A stretch of DNA of 64,000 nucleotides, taken from NCBI GenBank assembly GCA_002812745.2, contig NCSJ02000027.1:167844-231843 (forward strand), given 5' to 3'. The stretch is from Scytalidium lignicola. Lineage: Eukaryota > Ascomycota > Leotiomycetes. The notes beneath the pieces are model-generated. The model had not been told where the DNA came from. It did not search any database and saw nothing but the letters and a program-made list of their open reading frames with translations. Below are positions 47,363 through 57,600 of the stretch, piece after piece (positions within the stretch are counted from its first letter, which is position 1; every line of letters begins with the position of its first letter). The translations under genes and the position numbers were made by a program.

Positions 47363-48657
47363 TCATGTCATCTGAGTCATTTCTTCGCCTTGTCTATCAT
47401 CAGATATCTCAGGTCCCCGCTCAATACTGGTCAATTCATTCCATCTCGGAGTCCTCGAAAACCACCCTATGCCGCGCGGTTTCCAGCCCTCATCAATAAC
47501 ATTTGGACCAGGTGGTGTGAATCGTTCCACATTCCACTCCCAAGCCATCATAATCGTGGCTACAAACATTGCTGCGGTAGTACCCCACGACAGACCTAGG
47601 AAGGTTGAGTTCATGGCAATGGTCGAAGAGGGCACATAGAGGGCAGAGGTTCCTGTTGTGAGTTTATGAATGGCATTGCGAGTTGCACCAGTGAGAATTG
47701 AGTTGCCAAAGAGGAGAGCAATGAAACAACCCTAGATTTCGGGTCTAGTTAGAAAGTGACTTGGGTTTAGGAAGAAAGATATATTCAATAATTCCGAAAA
47801 TTGAAAAACATCTTTCAATGAGATTTAGAACTTACCCCCGCAATGCTAAAATTTAAGAGGCTCCTCCGATTATATCCTCTGAACGTGCCAAGTAATGTCA
47901 CACAGAGCACCAGAGCATTAACTGTAGCCATGATATAGAAAATGAACGGAACGATATAGCTAATTCGGGCAATTCCGAGATGTGATGATGCCACATATGG
48001 AATGTCAGTAACGAGTGGCATGGGATTGGAATTGGTCGGTGATGATGTAAGAGTCACCGGGTTTGGGGCGGTTGTAGTCAAAACCACTACATTGGTCTCC
48101 GTTTCAACTGAAGCCGACGCAGTACCGGTGACAGTAGCAGAAGCCTGCCTAGCACCAATCCATGACCATGGTTGGGAAGTTGTCGATGATGAGGCAACTG
48201 CTGCTGATATTGGCGTTGCCGAGGGATCATAAGTTCTACTCCACCTCAAAAACACCTCGCCTTCATCGTCCCTCAGCCTATCTCTCAAACTCAGGTCCTT
48301 ACCGGCACCTATACCGCAGGTGAAGTATGACGGATGGAAAGGCGAGCGGGCAGGATGGTAGTTACAGATGGAGTTCATATACAAGTGGCAGGTCCAGTTG
48401 GCGACTGGGTAGAACGGGAGCGCGGGAGTTGGCGGGTTCGTGGAATTATCGGCCGAGGTGATGGTTACTGTGAGGGACCAGATGGGGATCCATTGCAGGA
48501 AATGGTGGTCTTTGTTTGAGAAGGCGCCGGTGTTGCCGTCGGAGATGGTACCGCAGAGGGTGAGGAGGATGAGAGTTGGGGCGGTGAAGAGGGCGAGGAA
48601 CCACGTTGCTATGGGAAGGTAGCGCACCATGTTGGGGATATGAGCATTCTGTTGCAA
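47363..48657 (-). CDS. SUR7/PalI family membrane protein
   Basis: Two exons, 48657-47836 and 47731-47363, with a GT-AG intron of 104 bp; 396 residues from the first ATG, or 387 from the ATG at 48628-48630 (MVRYLPIA), which is the likelier start because the hydrophobic segment follows at once. Topology: TM1 (FLALFTAPTLILLTLCG), a long extracellular loop with WTCHLYMNSICNYHP and a Ser/Thr-rich stretch, then TM2 (YIVPFIFYIMATVNALVLCV), TM3 (CFIALLFGNSIL) and TM4 (GTTAAMFVATIMMAW), and a charged cytosolic tail. This is the SUR7/PalI plan: eisosome or cortical-patch proteins or ambient-pH sensors at the plasma membrane. Which of these applies cannot be decided from sequence alone. Confidence 0.75.
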
Positions 48658-48740
48658 AGCTGGAGTTCAATTGGCTTCATCTGCTGTCTTGCAGCCGCTG
48701 TATGTGTGTGGTTTGGGATCGATCATCCATGTCCTGTCTG

Positions 48741-48773
48741 GTGGTGGTGGTGGTGGTGGTGGTGGTGGTGGTG
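48741..48773 (+). repeat. (GTG)11 microsatellite
   Basis: Eleven uninterrupted GTG units just upstream of the SUR7-like gene; frames through it are poly-Val or poly-Gly artefacts. Confidence 0.95.
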
Positions 48774-49747
48774 CGAGATATCAGGTGGAAGGAGTTTTGC
48801 GATGTAAGGATATCAAGGAAGTTGAGATGTCGAGGAAGCAGCACGGTAGATGTAGCGCAATGTCACACAGCTCTGAGTTGACCTGTGGCCCAGTCTTGAC
48901 CGGTGTATAACGCAAGCTCCATTGGACCTGTGGTCTGCATGAACAAGAAGGATGAAGAGAACACGATGCAATGGCAAGGTGACTTGGCTGTGTGCCCTAT
49001 CAGCATGGGCAGCGAGCAATTTGGAGTCGTCAGCAAATACCCCGCTGTGCCTGTGCTTATCGGATCCGCACCCCCCCGGTCCGCTCGGAACACGCCGCCC
49101 ACGTCACCACTTCCGAAGGATGGTGTTGAACGACGAATCGAGGTGTTGTTTTGTGTGTAGCATGGGTGAAATATCCCGAAACGCAATATATAAATAGGAT
49201 GACTTGTGATGAATATATATATATATATATATATAACAAGACTAGACATCCGGGCCTGAGGTTGGTGGGGTATATGCTACATACCAACGGTATTGTCTAG
49301 CATGAATTAAAGATCTCCATTGGATTATCCCTTCGAACCCCAGGTCGTTTAAGCTTCTCAGGCCAAGGCTATATACAAGGATATTGTGCACTTAAAATCC
49401 TTCATTCTCCTAAAACGTAGATAATTTGCAAGGCAACGACGCTAAAAATGGCATTTCTGCCATCTGGAGCCCGAGGGGATAGAGAGCATCGGATTTTTTT
49501 AGAACTCGATACTTATAGTTGTCTACGCATACAGAACGAGTTACGCATACAGAACGAGTGCTCGTATATTATTAGACATTACAACCACCCATTTCCCCTG
49601 CTAGATCCTATGTTAGATCCCCTTTTTCCCTTCTGCTTTCATAAAAAACGATTGGCGATTAGAGACAGCAAGTCACAAGTGCAAGATTCCACATAATTTC
49701 CATCGTAAATCATTCAACAATTTAATCCAGAGTTCCGCTCCCTGTCT
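48774..49747. other. Intergenic region with simple repeats
   Basis: Divergent-looking spacer (SUR7-like promoter side, then the 3' side of the next minus-strand gene). It contains (AT)n at 49213-49235 and a 17-bp direct repeat ACGCATACAGAACGAGT at about 49525-49560. The many overlapping frames on both strands have no domain support. Confidence 0.5.
49213..49235. repeat. (AT)n microsatellite
   Basis: An uninterrupted AT dinucleotide run of about 23 bp. Confidence 0.9.
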
Positions 49748-51122
49748 TTATGCTCCAACGGCATTGACACGGCTCTTCAACCGATCAAAGACGCTAAGGC
49801 TGAGCCTGCGCCCTCGTCCCGAGCTGCTCCTAGAAACACGCTCTTGACGCTCGGATTGAAACCTTGTAGCTTCATCGGTCCGGTCGAGGTCCTGTGCTAC
49901 GTTTGCGTTGTTCCTCTCCATGCCATTGTATCCACGATGGGCGTTGCCGGTAGTGTTTGTGGTGTTGCGTGCATTTTGAGATGCCGGCCAGGATCCCGGA
50001 ACATTTTCGGCCTGCCTTTCATCGTTTCGGGCTGCGTTGCTCGCTCGGTTTGCTGCCATTTGAGCAGGTCCCACGGGTTTGTGAGTAGAGGGCTTGGCAT
50101 CCCCGTTGAGCATACCCCCACTTTCCCTTGGTGCAACATCTTCACGATGTTCCACTTTCTGCTTCGTACCTGTCGGTGCCATATTTGCAGACGAGGCCAG
50201 GCCTTGATGGCGTGTGGCGTAGGTCTTAGATAGACCGTTAGTCTCGACAGTCGCCATAGGGGTAGCAGATGCTGGGGCCTTCCTCATCTCCATCCCTGTC
50301 GTCGCATTACGTGAACTCGTGCCAGCACTTGAACTCTTTAACAGAGATCCGGATGGTGCGGGAAGAGAGCCGTCCAACACGGTCTTTGGCTCACCCGAAA
50401 ATGAATCGACTCTCTCTTCGCGGCCGCTGAGGGTACCGCCTTGGTGTCGGTATTCTTCAACACTCCTTGCTGGAAGCGTGGTTATACCGTGGTATTTAGA
50501 CTCTTCCTCATGGAGTTCATGGATTGGAACCATTGTGTGGATGATCGTGGGTTGAATGATCTCTTTCTGGAGTATAGGCTGGATCACCTAATTTTTGATG
50601 TTAACCAACTTGATATGGTGTCTCCTAGTTTGAAGAGTATGGGTGGATGCCTACTTCATGAATATGGTGATGAACATGTTCACCTGTAATCATTGGCAGG
50701 GTTGTGGTAGTGTGGGTCGTTTCACCCGTAGTACGAATATCTCTGAATTGAGATCGGTCAGCCTCGAGTCGCTTCCTCACAGCATCCGTATTAGCATGGC
50801 CAAAATGCCGATGCTCGACTTCCGTCAGCCGATCGACGTGCTCTTCAGGAAGCACCTCAATGTCTGTGATTGGCTGGACAGAGATGTGGTAATGATCTTG
50901 ATGGAATTCTCGGTCGACGATTGTTTGGGTCTCCTCCATCTCCTTTCGGGTGATACTCTCACGCCGAGCGGCTGGATTGATGACCTGAAATGCGAGTTAA
51001 GAATTAACATTGCAAAAACGATGCTAGATACTCACCTCAAACACTGTCGTATCATGCCTCCCATCTTTGTTCAGGAAGTTTGAAACAACTCTAGTGGTTC
51101 TCTCTGTTGCAACAGCCGCCAT
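49748..51122 (-). CDS. Conserved fungal repeat protein (allergen-annotated type)
   Basis: Exons 51122-51036, 50984-50655 and 50587-49748, GT-AG introns of 51 and 67 bp, 418 residues. It contains duplicated motifs: IVDREFHQDHYHISVQPITD, EVLPEEHVDRL, EHRHFGH, GEHVHHHIHE, IQPILQKEIIQPTIIHTMVP and IHELHEEESKYHG, then YRHQGGTLSGREERVDSFSG. This His/Glu-rich order is shared by a widespread ascomycete family often labelled allergen; its molecular role is not established. The C-terminal half is low-complexity Ala/Asn/Arg/Gln and ends in a basic GRGRRLSLSVFDRLKSR. No signal peptide, so probably cytosolic. The two exon joins keep the repeated motifs continuous. Confidence 0.75.
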
Positions 51123-52420
51123 AATGGTAGTTCAAGGATTGATGATATCAAGGAGGTTGCAGAGGTTCAATTGAACGTAATTTCAAGGAAAAGAACTACC
51201 CACAAGTTTCATGACTGCAACGTTGGGAATAAAAACACCTACGGTGGCTAAAAGATGGAAGATATGAGGTCACCAGCCTCGACATCATCGATGACGGGAG
51301 TCCTTCGATGTTCTTCTCCATTGGAATGACGGGAGATGGTAAGGAACAGCTGGAATGGTCAGGTGTGCAAGACTAAGAAAGTGAAAAAAAGAGACGGAAA
51401 AGAAGGAGCGAAGAAGAAAAGAATGAAAAGGACTGCAAGATTGTATGGATTCTCCACAGAATTTACCAAACAATGAGCGAGCTTCAGCTTCCAATGGACA
51501 ATTCCCTTGTATCGTGGGACCGGTTGGGTCTTGTTCGAGGGTTGTGAGGGTTTAGCCAATGATATTTGATTATGATCATGCAGAGGAACTACCTCGAGAG
51601 ACATGATGCAGCATGAGGTGATTTTGGTGCGAGATATTTGGTTCGGTCCTGGAGGGGGGCAGCACTGGTGAGACTGTGGTGGTAATTAAATCTATTTAGT
51701 GCTGGTGGTGTAAGATTTAATTAGGAGGCATTTCATTTCACGCTTTAATAATCGTCGTGTGTTATCGTTGTGGCTTTGTTCTCTCTGCGGCAATCCGTCG
51801 TGTGCTAGGAGGGTTAGTGAGGTTAGTGAGGCTAGTGAGGCCCAGTGAGGCTTAGGCAAAAGAACAACGAAGCCTTGCAGCCTGAGGCGACCAGTCATTC
51901 GCCGCGTGTACCTGCGCGATCGCATCCGCGCAGATCGTGGAAGATCATAATTCTTCGTTGCCCAGTCCGATCCCAACCTCCCCCATCATTTATCCAGAAT
52001 TTATTCGCCGTAGACGCGCAATAATGCTTGCATTGGATGCAGCTAGCGGTGAAGTGGTGGTGCGACCGTGCAACACACCCACTGACACCCACCCGAAAGG
52101 GGGAGCTTACCAGTACTGTCTCTAAAGGAAAAACTGCAGGCGCCACTGGCTTTTCTACTTCGAACCCGCCATGAATGAAGTAGTGGGCATCGGCCGCGCC
52201 AAACATCCTATTCTCCCCCCGCCAGCTTCCATTCCCTTCGTCAATTCCATCTCTGGGACCCGTTGATCGAGAAAAAGAGATGACACACATAATTGCTGTT
52301 CTTCCCTTCGTATTGTGATGATTCTCTGATTTACTGGGTTCGCTGGCGTTCCAAAACACCCATTTGTTCGCTCTCTGACATCCCGCAAACGAAAGGCCCG
52401 GGGTCCAGGGTCATGTCCAA
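51123..52420. other. Shared upstream region of two divergent genes
   Basis: The minus-strand gene (ending 51122) and the plus-strand gene (starting 52421) are divergent, so this is a bidirectional promoter region. It includes a short tandem run of GTTAGTGAG-type units at about 51808-51850. The frames at 51895-52460 have no domains. Confidence 0.5.
51808..51850 (+). repeat. Short tandem repeat (GTTAGTGAG)n
   Basis: Four degenerate 9-11 bp units: GTTAGTGAG, GTTAGTGAG, GCTAGTGAG, GCCCAGTGAG. Confidence 0.8.
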
Positions 52421-55206
52421 ATGGACGGGGTTCGGAGCCTCTTCTTCTGGAACAATTCATCCTCTAAATCCAAATCCTTCGCGACCTACGAGTACCAGAT
52501 CAAGGCACAGGCGTACGAAACCGTCTCTCCCGGAAAGGAGCCTGTGAAAGGGAACAATCCGGTTGCTGGCAATGGCCCCGTCAACTTGCAGCGCATGTTA
52601 AGATCAGGGGCTGCCCGGGGCCAGTCGCCGGTCGAGATGGGGAGGGGACATTCTGCTGATGGCCCCGAGGCGGTGCGATTACGAGAAGACATGCAATTGA
52701 GGCCCAAATCAGCCCGTCCGCCTTCGAAGGGGAATTCCACCCCATCGAGCCCTTCATGGTCAACCCCGAGCTTTTTGAGACGCATGTCTAGATCCAATAT
52801 TGAATCCGTGACTACGAAACCGCCTGCGCGGCCACCTCCACTCCCTCCATCGAGTCCTCCTGCTCCAGCGAGAACATTGAAGTCATATGAGCCAACGGGC
52901 GCGAACAATAGCGGGGTTGGAACAAGCAAATCAAAGCATGGTCAGAATCAGCCAGGAATATTATCACCTAGCGAGGCACCGGAGACGTATTGGAGCAGTG
53001 CACAGCCTGAGCAAGCCAGTAAATATGGTGCTCCTGCCGCCGGTCTGTGGAGCCATCAGGAAGAAGAGGCAGTAGACGAAGATATCGCTCCTGATGAAGA
53101 TGATGGCAAGGTTAGCAAAGTTAGCGATAGGCTTAATGTGTTCCAGCCTCTGTCTTCGCGGCCGTTGTCTAGGTCGAGATCTTTGCTCGGGAGTGCTAGT
53201 GGCGATGATTCTACCTCGGGTTGGGTGTCGTCACTACTCTCAACTTCATCAACATCAGCCGAACCCAAACGGCCCGTATCTGCTCATGCTAGTTATCCTC
53301 AACCTCAGCCGACCGCGAACAGCGAAGATGGTGCATCATTTCTCGAAAATGATGATTCGGCACCTACCAATCAGCACAAGAAAGAAAGCGATTCTGATGG
53401 CGTGAATGATCCAACCGCCGCAACGGAACCACCTCACCCTCTTCGTCATCGGTCGGGATCAATCGTGAAGCCAACTCCTGTCATGAAGTTGCAAAGAAGA
53501 CAGCATATTGGATCAATGAAAAAGACATCGCCAAGAAAGGGACTCCCAACTCCACCCTCCTCCCCTGAAAAAGGCCAATCATCTACCTCCAATGCCGATG
53601 CTGCTCCTGAATTGACCTCTGCTGCAACTCCCCCTCTTAGTCTCAAGTTTGACACGGCTTCATCTAAAGACAGTTCGGAGGCTACTGACAGGCGATCAAG
53701 CGTCGGTTCACCTAGAGAAAAGCCAGCTCCGGATATTGGACTAGGGAAGTCGACATATTCTTTACAATCTAAATATAGCACTGGTAGTATTCGCACCAGA
53801 CTCTTTGGAAATTCGTTGAAGAAATCGAATCTTGCAAAAGAGCCAGCAAATGTTACACGCATAGAAGAAGGTAGTAATTCGACCGACGCCGCTGATGTGG
53901 ATGCTGGTGCCGCTGAAGTTCCCTGTAAGTCAACCTCCTCGATCTTACACATATATATATATATACTCTTTACTCACGCTAACGGCCCTTAGCAATCAAG
54001 ATTGAACCCGACAGCACTGATATTCACGCTGTCCAAGTTGAAAGATCAAGTAGCGAACTACATGGCAGCCATAAGATCTACGTCCCTCCAAAACATAACA
54101 TACTCTCCCACGAGAACAGCGAAACCGATTTGAGTGATCTTCTTAGCCGTATTCCTCCACCAATGTCTGGACTCACTCCAAACTATATGAACCTCTCAAA
54201 TCGAAATATAAATATCGATGACATCGAACTCATGTCTACCGATTCTGATGAATCTGATGATGATGGCAACGTGACAGATGATGACTATAGCTCATCAGAG
54301 GACAGCTTTCTAGCTGCCCTTGATGTGCCCACCGGAAACAGAAACAAAACTAATAATCTTACCCCACCACTGTCTACAAATTCCTTACCACGACCTAAGA
54401 GTAGCAGCGGTGTCCCCACAACACCTCCAAGTGAAAGTTCGCGACGAAAGAGCGCGTCGAATTTCATGCAGGTATCACCACGAGCCCTATCCAGGCCTAA
54501 GTCTGCGATGGCACATACCTTTAACCATCATCTCCTCTCTACCGAATACTCTTCTAGATCCTTTTCAAATTCAAATCCGCCACGAATGAGCTATATCAGC
54601 GATGAGGATTATAGTGACCTGTCTGATAATCCTGATCCACTGCTTCGTAGGAAACGCAGCCGTATTGTAGAAGAAGACCTCCTTTTCAAAAGCGACGGAT
54701 ATGGCGCCTCCGGAGTTCTACCTGGCTTACACGATATGGAGTCCGTTGGTACATTGCGTGGCTTGGGCTTAGGCTTTGGTTCTAGATTCCCCTTTAATTC
54801 ACCCAAGGAGGATTTACCTATGCCTACAAGAGAGGAAAAGCTAACAGACGAAGCTCCGGCACCTGTGATAGCCATGACCCGGAGACCTAGAAGTCAACAC
54901 GGCAGTAGTTGGGTCAATGAAGCAGCAAGGGGCCTAGGCCTCATGAGATTGAAGGATCAAAGTATTGCTGCAGAGTATGATGCCAAGCCTGAACTCGAAC
55001 CTGACAATATCTCTGTCGTTGATGTGCCGAGGGCTCCTAGAAGAGCGAGTGAGAGCAAGAAGAGTGATAACAAGAAAAGTGAGAATAGGAGGGGTTCTAT
55101 TCGTCCTGAAAGCAAGGCTTCCAGTGGCACGAATAGCAAAAAGGAAGGAAAGAAGCCGGAAAATATCAAGAATATTGAGTCGGCGGTACGGAACCTAGGA
55201 TTTTAA
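52421..55206 (+). CDS. Large disordered Ser/Pro-rich hypothetical protein
   Basis: Exons 52421-53924 and 53993-55206 with a 68-bp GT-AG intron containing an (AT)n run; 905 residues. It starts MDGVRSLFFWNNSSSKSKSF. Nearly the whole protein is predicted disordered: a polyproline block (PPARPPPLPPSSPPAPA), several SRPLSRSRS and PRPKSS segments, TPPSSPEKG-type phosphosites, acidic patches (DSDESDDDGNVTDDDYSSSED) and a basic Lys-rich tail (KKEGKKPENIKN). A short conserved-looking GLGLGFGSRFPFNSPKED and the terminal IESAVRNLGF may be binding motifs. No enzyme domain is seen. A scaffold or regulatory phosphoprotein is a guess. Start chosen as the first ATG of the long frame; the out-of-frame ATG at 52413 would act as an upstream start. 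Confidence 0.75.
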
Positions 55207-55827
55207 GATCCCTTTGTTTTATTTTGTTTTAGTCTTTCTTTTTAACGATGTATAATTTTGAACCATATATATGTTTATATGTGGTTGTACCTGTACCCCT
55301 TGCGATGGATTTTATTCACTGGAGTTTGTTGGACTACATTGTGGCGCCATTCTTTGGATTTACCTTTCTTATTACTATCTTTATTTTTGTTTTTGATATT
55401 CTTCTTCTTCCCCCCAAAAAATGGATCGGAGTTGGTTTGATAAATCAACTTGTTTTTCTAGATCCTTGTCAACGCTGATTGGTTATGCCTTTTGTTGTAT
55501 ATATACACATTATATTTTGAGACTAGAGCTCTTATAATGAGCAATGAATGATTTTCTCAAGTCAATTTTGATTTCGATTTCGATATGTGATTAGTGGTTG
55601 GGTTTTTAAGAAGGGAACTCAGGTGACTTCAGAGATGTAAAGGAGTAAACTATTTTAATTCAAGTTGAACAAAAAAGCTCCACAAGATCGTCGTTCGGCG
55701 GTGACAAGGATCGGCTTGGTTCTACACAGATCTAGCCTACAATTTAGCCAATTACTGTCTAATAACAAAGTGCTACATTTTCTTAGATACTGTACAATAG
55801 CACCGGATCCTATTTACAACTCGAGTA
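55207..55827. other. Convergent 3' regions
   Basis: Intergenic between the plus-strand disordered-protein gene and the minus-strand GH131 gene. T-rich with no gene; short hydrophobic frames are compositional. Confidence 0.5.
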
Positions 55828-56954
55828 TCAAGGTTTAACACTAATACATCCATTGGAGCTATCCTCCTCAAAGATTCCTCCAAAGATAATGCCTTCATTG
55901 ATACCCGATTCCTGATACCCTTGCGTAGTAATATCTGTAAGATTATCTCCTGTCGGTTTCTTCAACAGCCCAAAGTGGTACTGCCCTTGACCACTGACAT
56001 CGTTAGGCTCAACCAGGGTTACAGGATGCAATGTGTCAAATTGTCTAGAGTAGTAGACTTGAGTTGTACTATTGATGAGGATCAGCTTCTCCTTCTATTA
56101 CGTACTGTACAGTTGCAAACATGTAATAAACTAACTTACTTTCTATCGAAATCAAGCACAACTCCATAGTTATGCCAGACATTAGGGGTAAACCGTACTA
56201 CATGCAAGTCTCGCGTAGTAGCAAGAAATCTCACATTGCTTTGGAGTACTAGATGTTGAGGACTTCTTCTCTTCGCTGGGTCTCCAACAATGGTTCCTGT
56301 CTTGAGGACAAACTGATTTGAGGAAAAATCGTTCGTCTCGAGGAAGACAAGCTGGTATTCATGGGAGTAGTTCAGAGGTCGGAAGTTGTCTATGCGCACA
56401 CTGAAGTGTAGCGTCTTGACGCCACTTGTGGAAGGGTCGGTGCCATTGTTACTTTCAGGCAGTAATTCTGCGCGGCGGAAACCTGTTTGATGAGTTGTTG
56501 GGTTGGGGGCAAAGATTGATTTGTCACTAGGGAGGAGGTTAGTAGGAGTTCGAGGACTGATTTTTGTGATATAGGCCACTGACTTTATTGTAACTTCTAC
56601 AGCCTTGGTACCAGTCTTCTTGTCGAACTATGTTTTATAATTAAACCTTCTGAATATGCTTCTGGTAGTGATACTAATAACATACCGGTGCAGCTTCAAC
56701 ATGGGGAAAATGGATGATTTTGCTCCATGTGAGATCTGGTTTCACAATGAGTTTCATTCCTCTCCATTTTATTAAGCATATATTTACTCACTCTCCCCAT
56801 ACAAAAACTGAGGATTGTAAAGACTTGTCGGCAGATCAAATGAATTAGTAGTATAATCCACTGGAATCCGACTATCAAATTGGATAGGGCATCTTTGAGC
56901 AGCAGTCACCACCAGCAAAAGGCTGAGCAACAATATCAGTGTTTTTGAAGCCAT
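55828..56954 (-). CDS. GH131 family secreted beta-glucanase
   Basis: Exons 56954-56792, 56735-56686, 56627-56140 and 56068-55828, GT-AG, phases consistent, 313 residues. The signal peptide MASKTLILLLSLLLVVTAAQ precedes RCPIQFDSRIPVDYT. Then come NLTWSKIIHFP, THQTGFRRAELLPESNNGTD, TSGVKTLHFSVR, HEYQLVFLETNDFSSNQFVL, VWHNYGVVLDFDRNTTQVYY, GQGQYHFGLLKKPTGDN and QESGINEGIIFGGIFEEDS, the GH131 beta-jelly-roll order. The family cleaves beta-1,3/1,6- and beta-1,4-glucans of plant and fungal walls. The conserved Arg, Glu and His of the RRAELLP, E and H segments are retained, and no carbohydrate-binding module is attached. Length is normal for the catalytic domain alone. It is likely secreted during plant-tissue degradation. 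Confidence 0.9.
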
Positions 56955-57600
56955 TGAAAAATGTCACAGCCAAAATATTTGTATAAAAGATACTGAAACC
57001 TTGAAGTGTGGGAATCCTTGATCTTTTGAGGGCTACGGTTACACAGGTCCTTGGATAAATGTTCGGCCCGCCGGTCCTTGTATTCTTCCAGTTAGTTTAG
57101 ATTCTGAATCATGACACTGAGGCGCGGGGAAGATATAATGAACCAATTTATTAATGCTAGGTTATATACAGAAGGGCCGGATTGACTAATCTGAATTATC
57201 CCGGCATTAGTTATGCTTTGCATCTTTCATGCATTTAATTGGACAATCTCGCCTGCCCTGGCATAAAGTTTCAAAGGCATTAAACAGAGATATTATATTG
57301 TTAGCTCGGGTGCCTTTTTATATATTCTTAACTTATGTCGGTCAAGGAGACCTGAGAAGGTCTTTACGATCCTCCTTATTCAATCATAGATTCTACAGAC
57401 TCATCATCTAACATGAGCTGTTTAGCTTAAGCTACATAACTATTAGAATTTCCAGCCAGACTAACACTTAATACGAGTTAGTAGCTCTTTGAAGAAAGCT
57501 ATAAGGTATATAAACTCAAATAATTAGAAGGACAAGATATCAAAATCATATTTCTTTGCTAAGAATGCTAGCGTAGTTACCTGTGAGATATCCTTTAAGT
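56955..57600. other. GH131 promoter region
   Basis: Upstream of the GH131 start, with no other gene. The core-motif array begins at the end of this stretch. Confidence 0.5.

Noticed and set aside
48002..48910. Plus-strand frames opposite the SUR7-like gene, including poly-Val/poly-Gly runs
   Set aside because: Shadows of the real minus-strand gene and of the (GTG)11 microsatellite.
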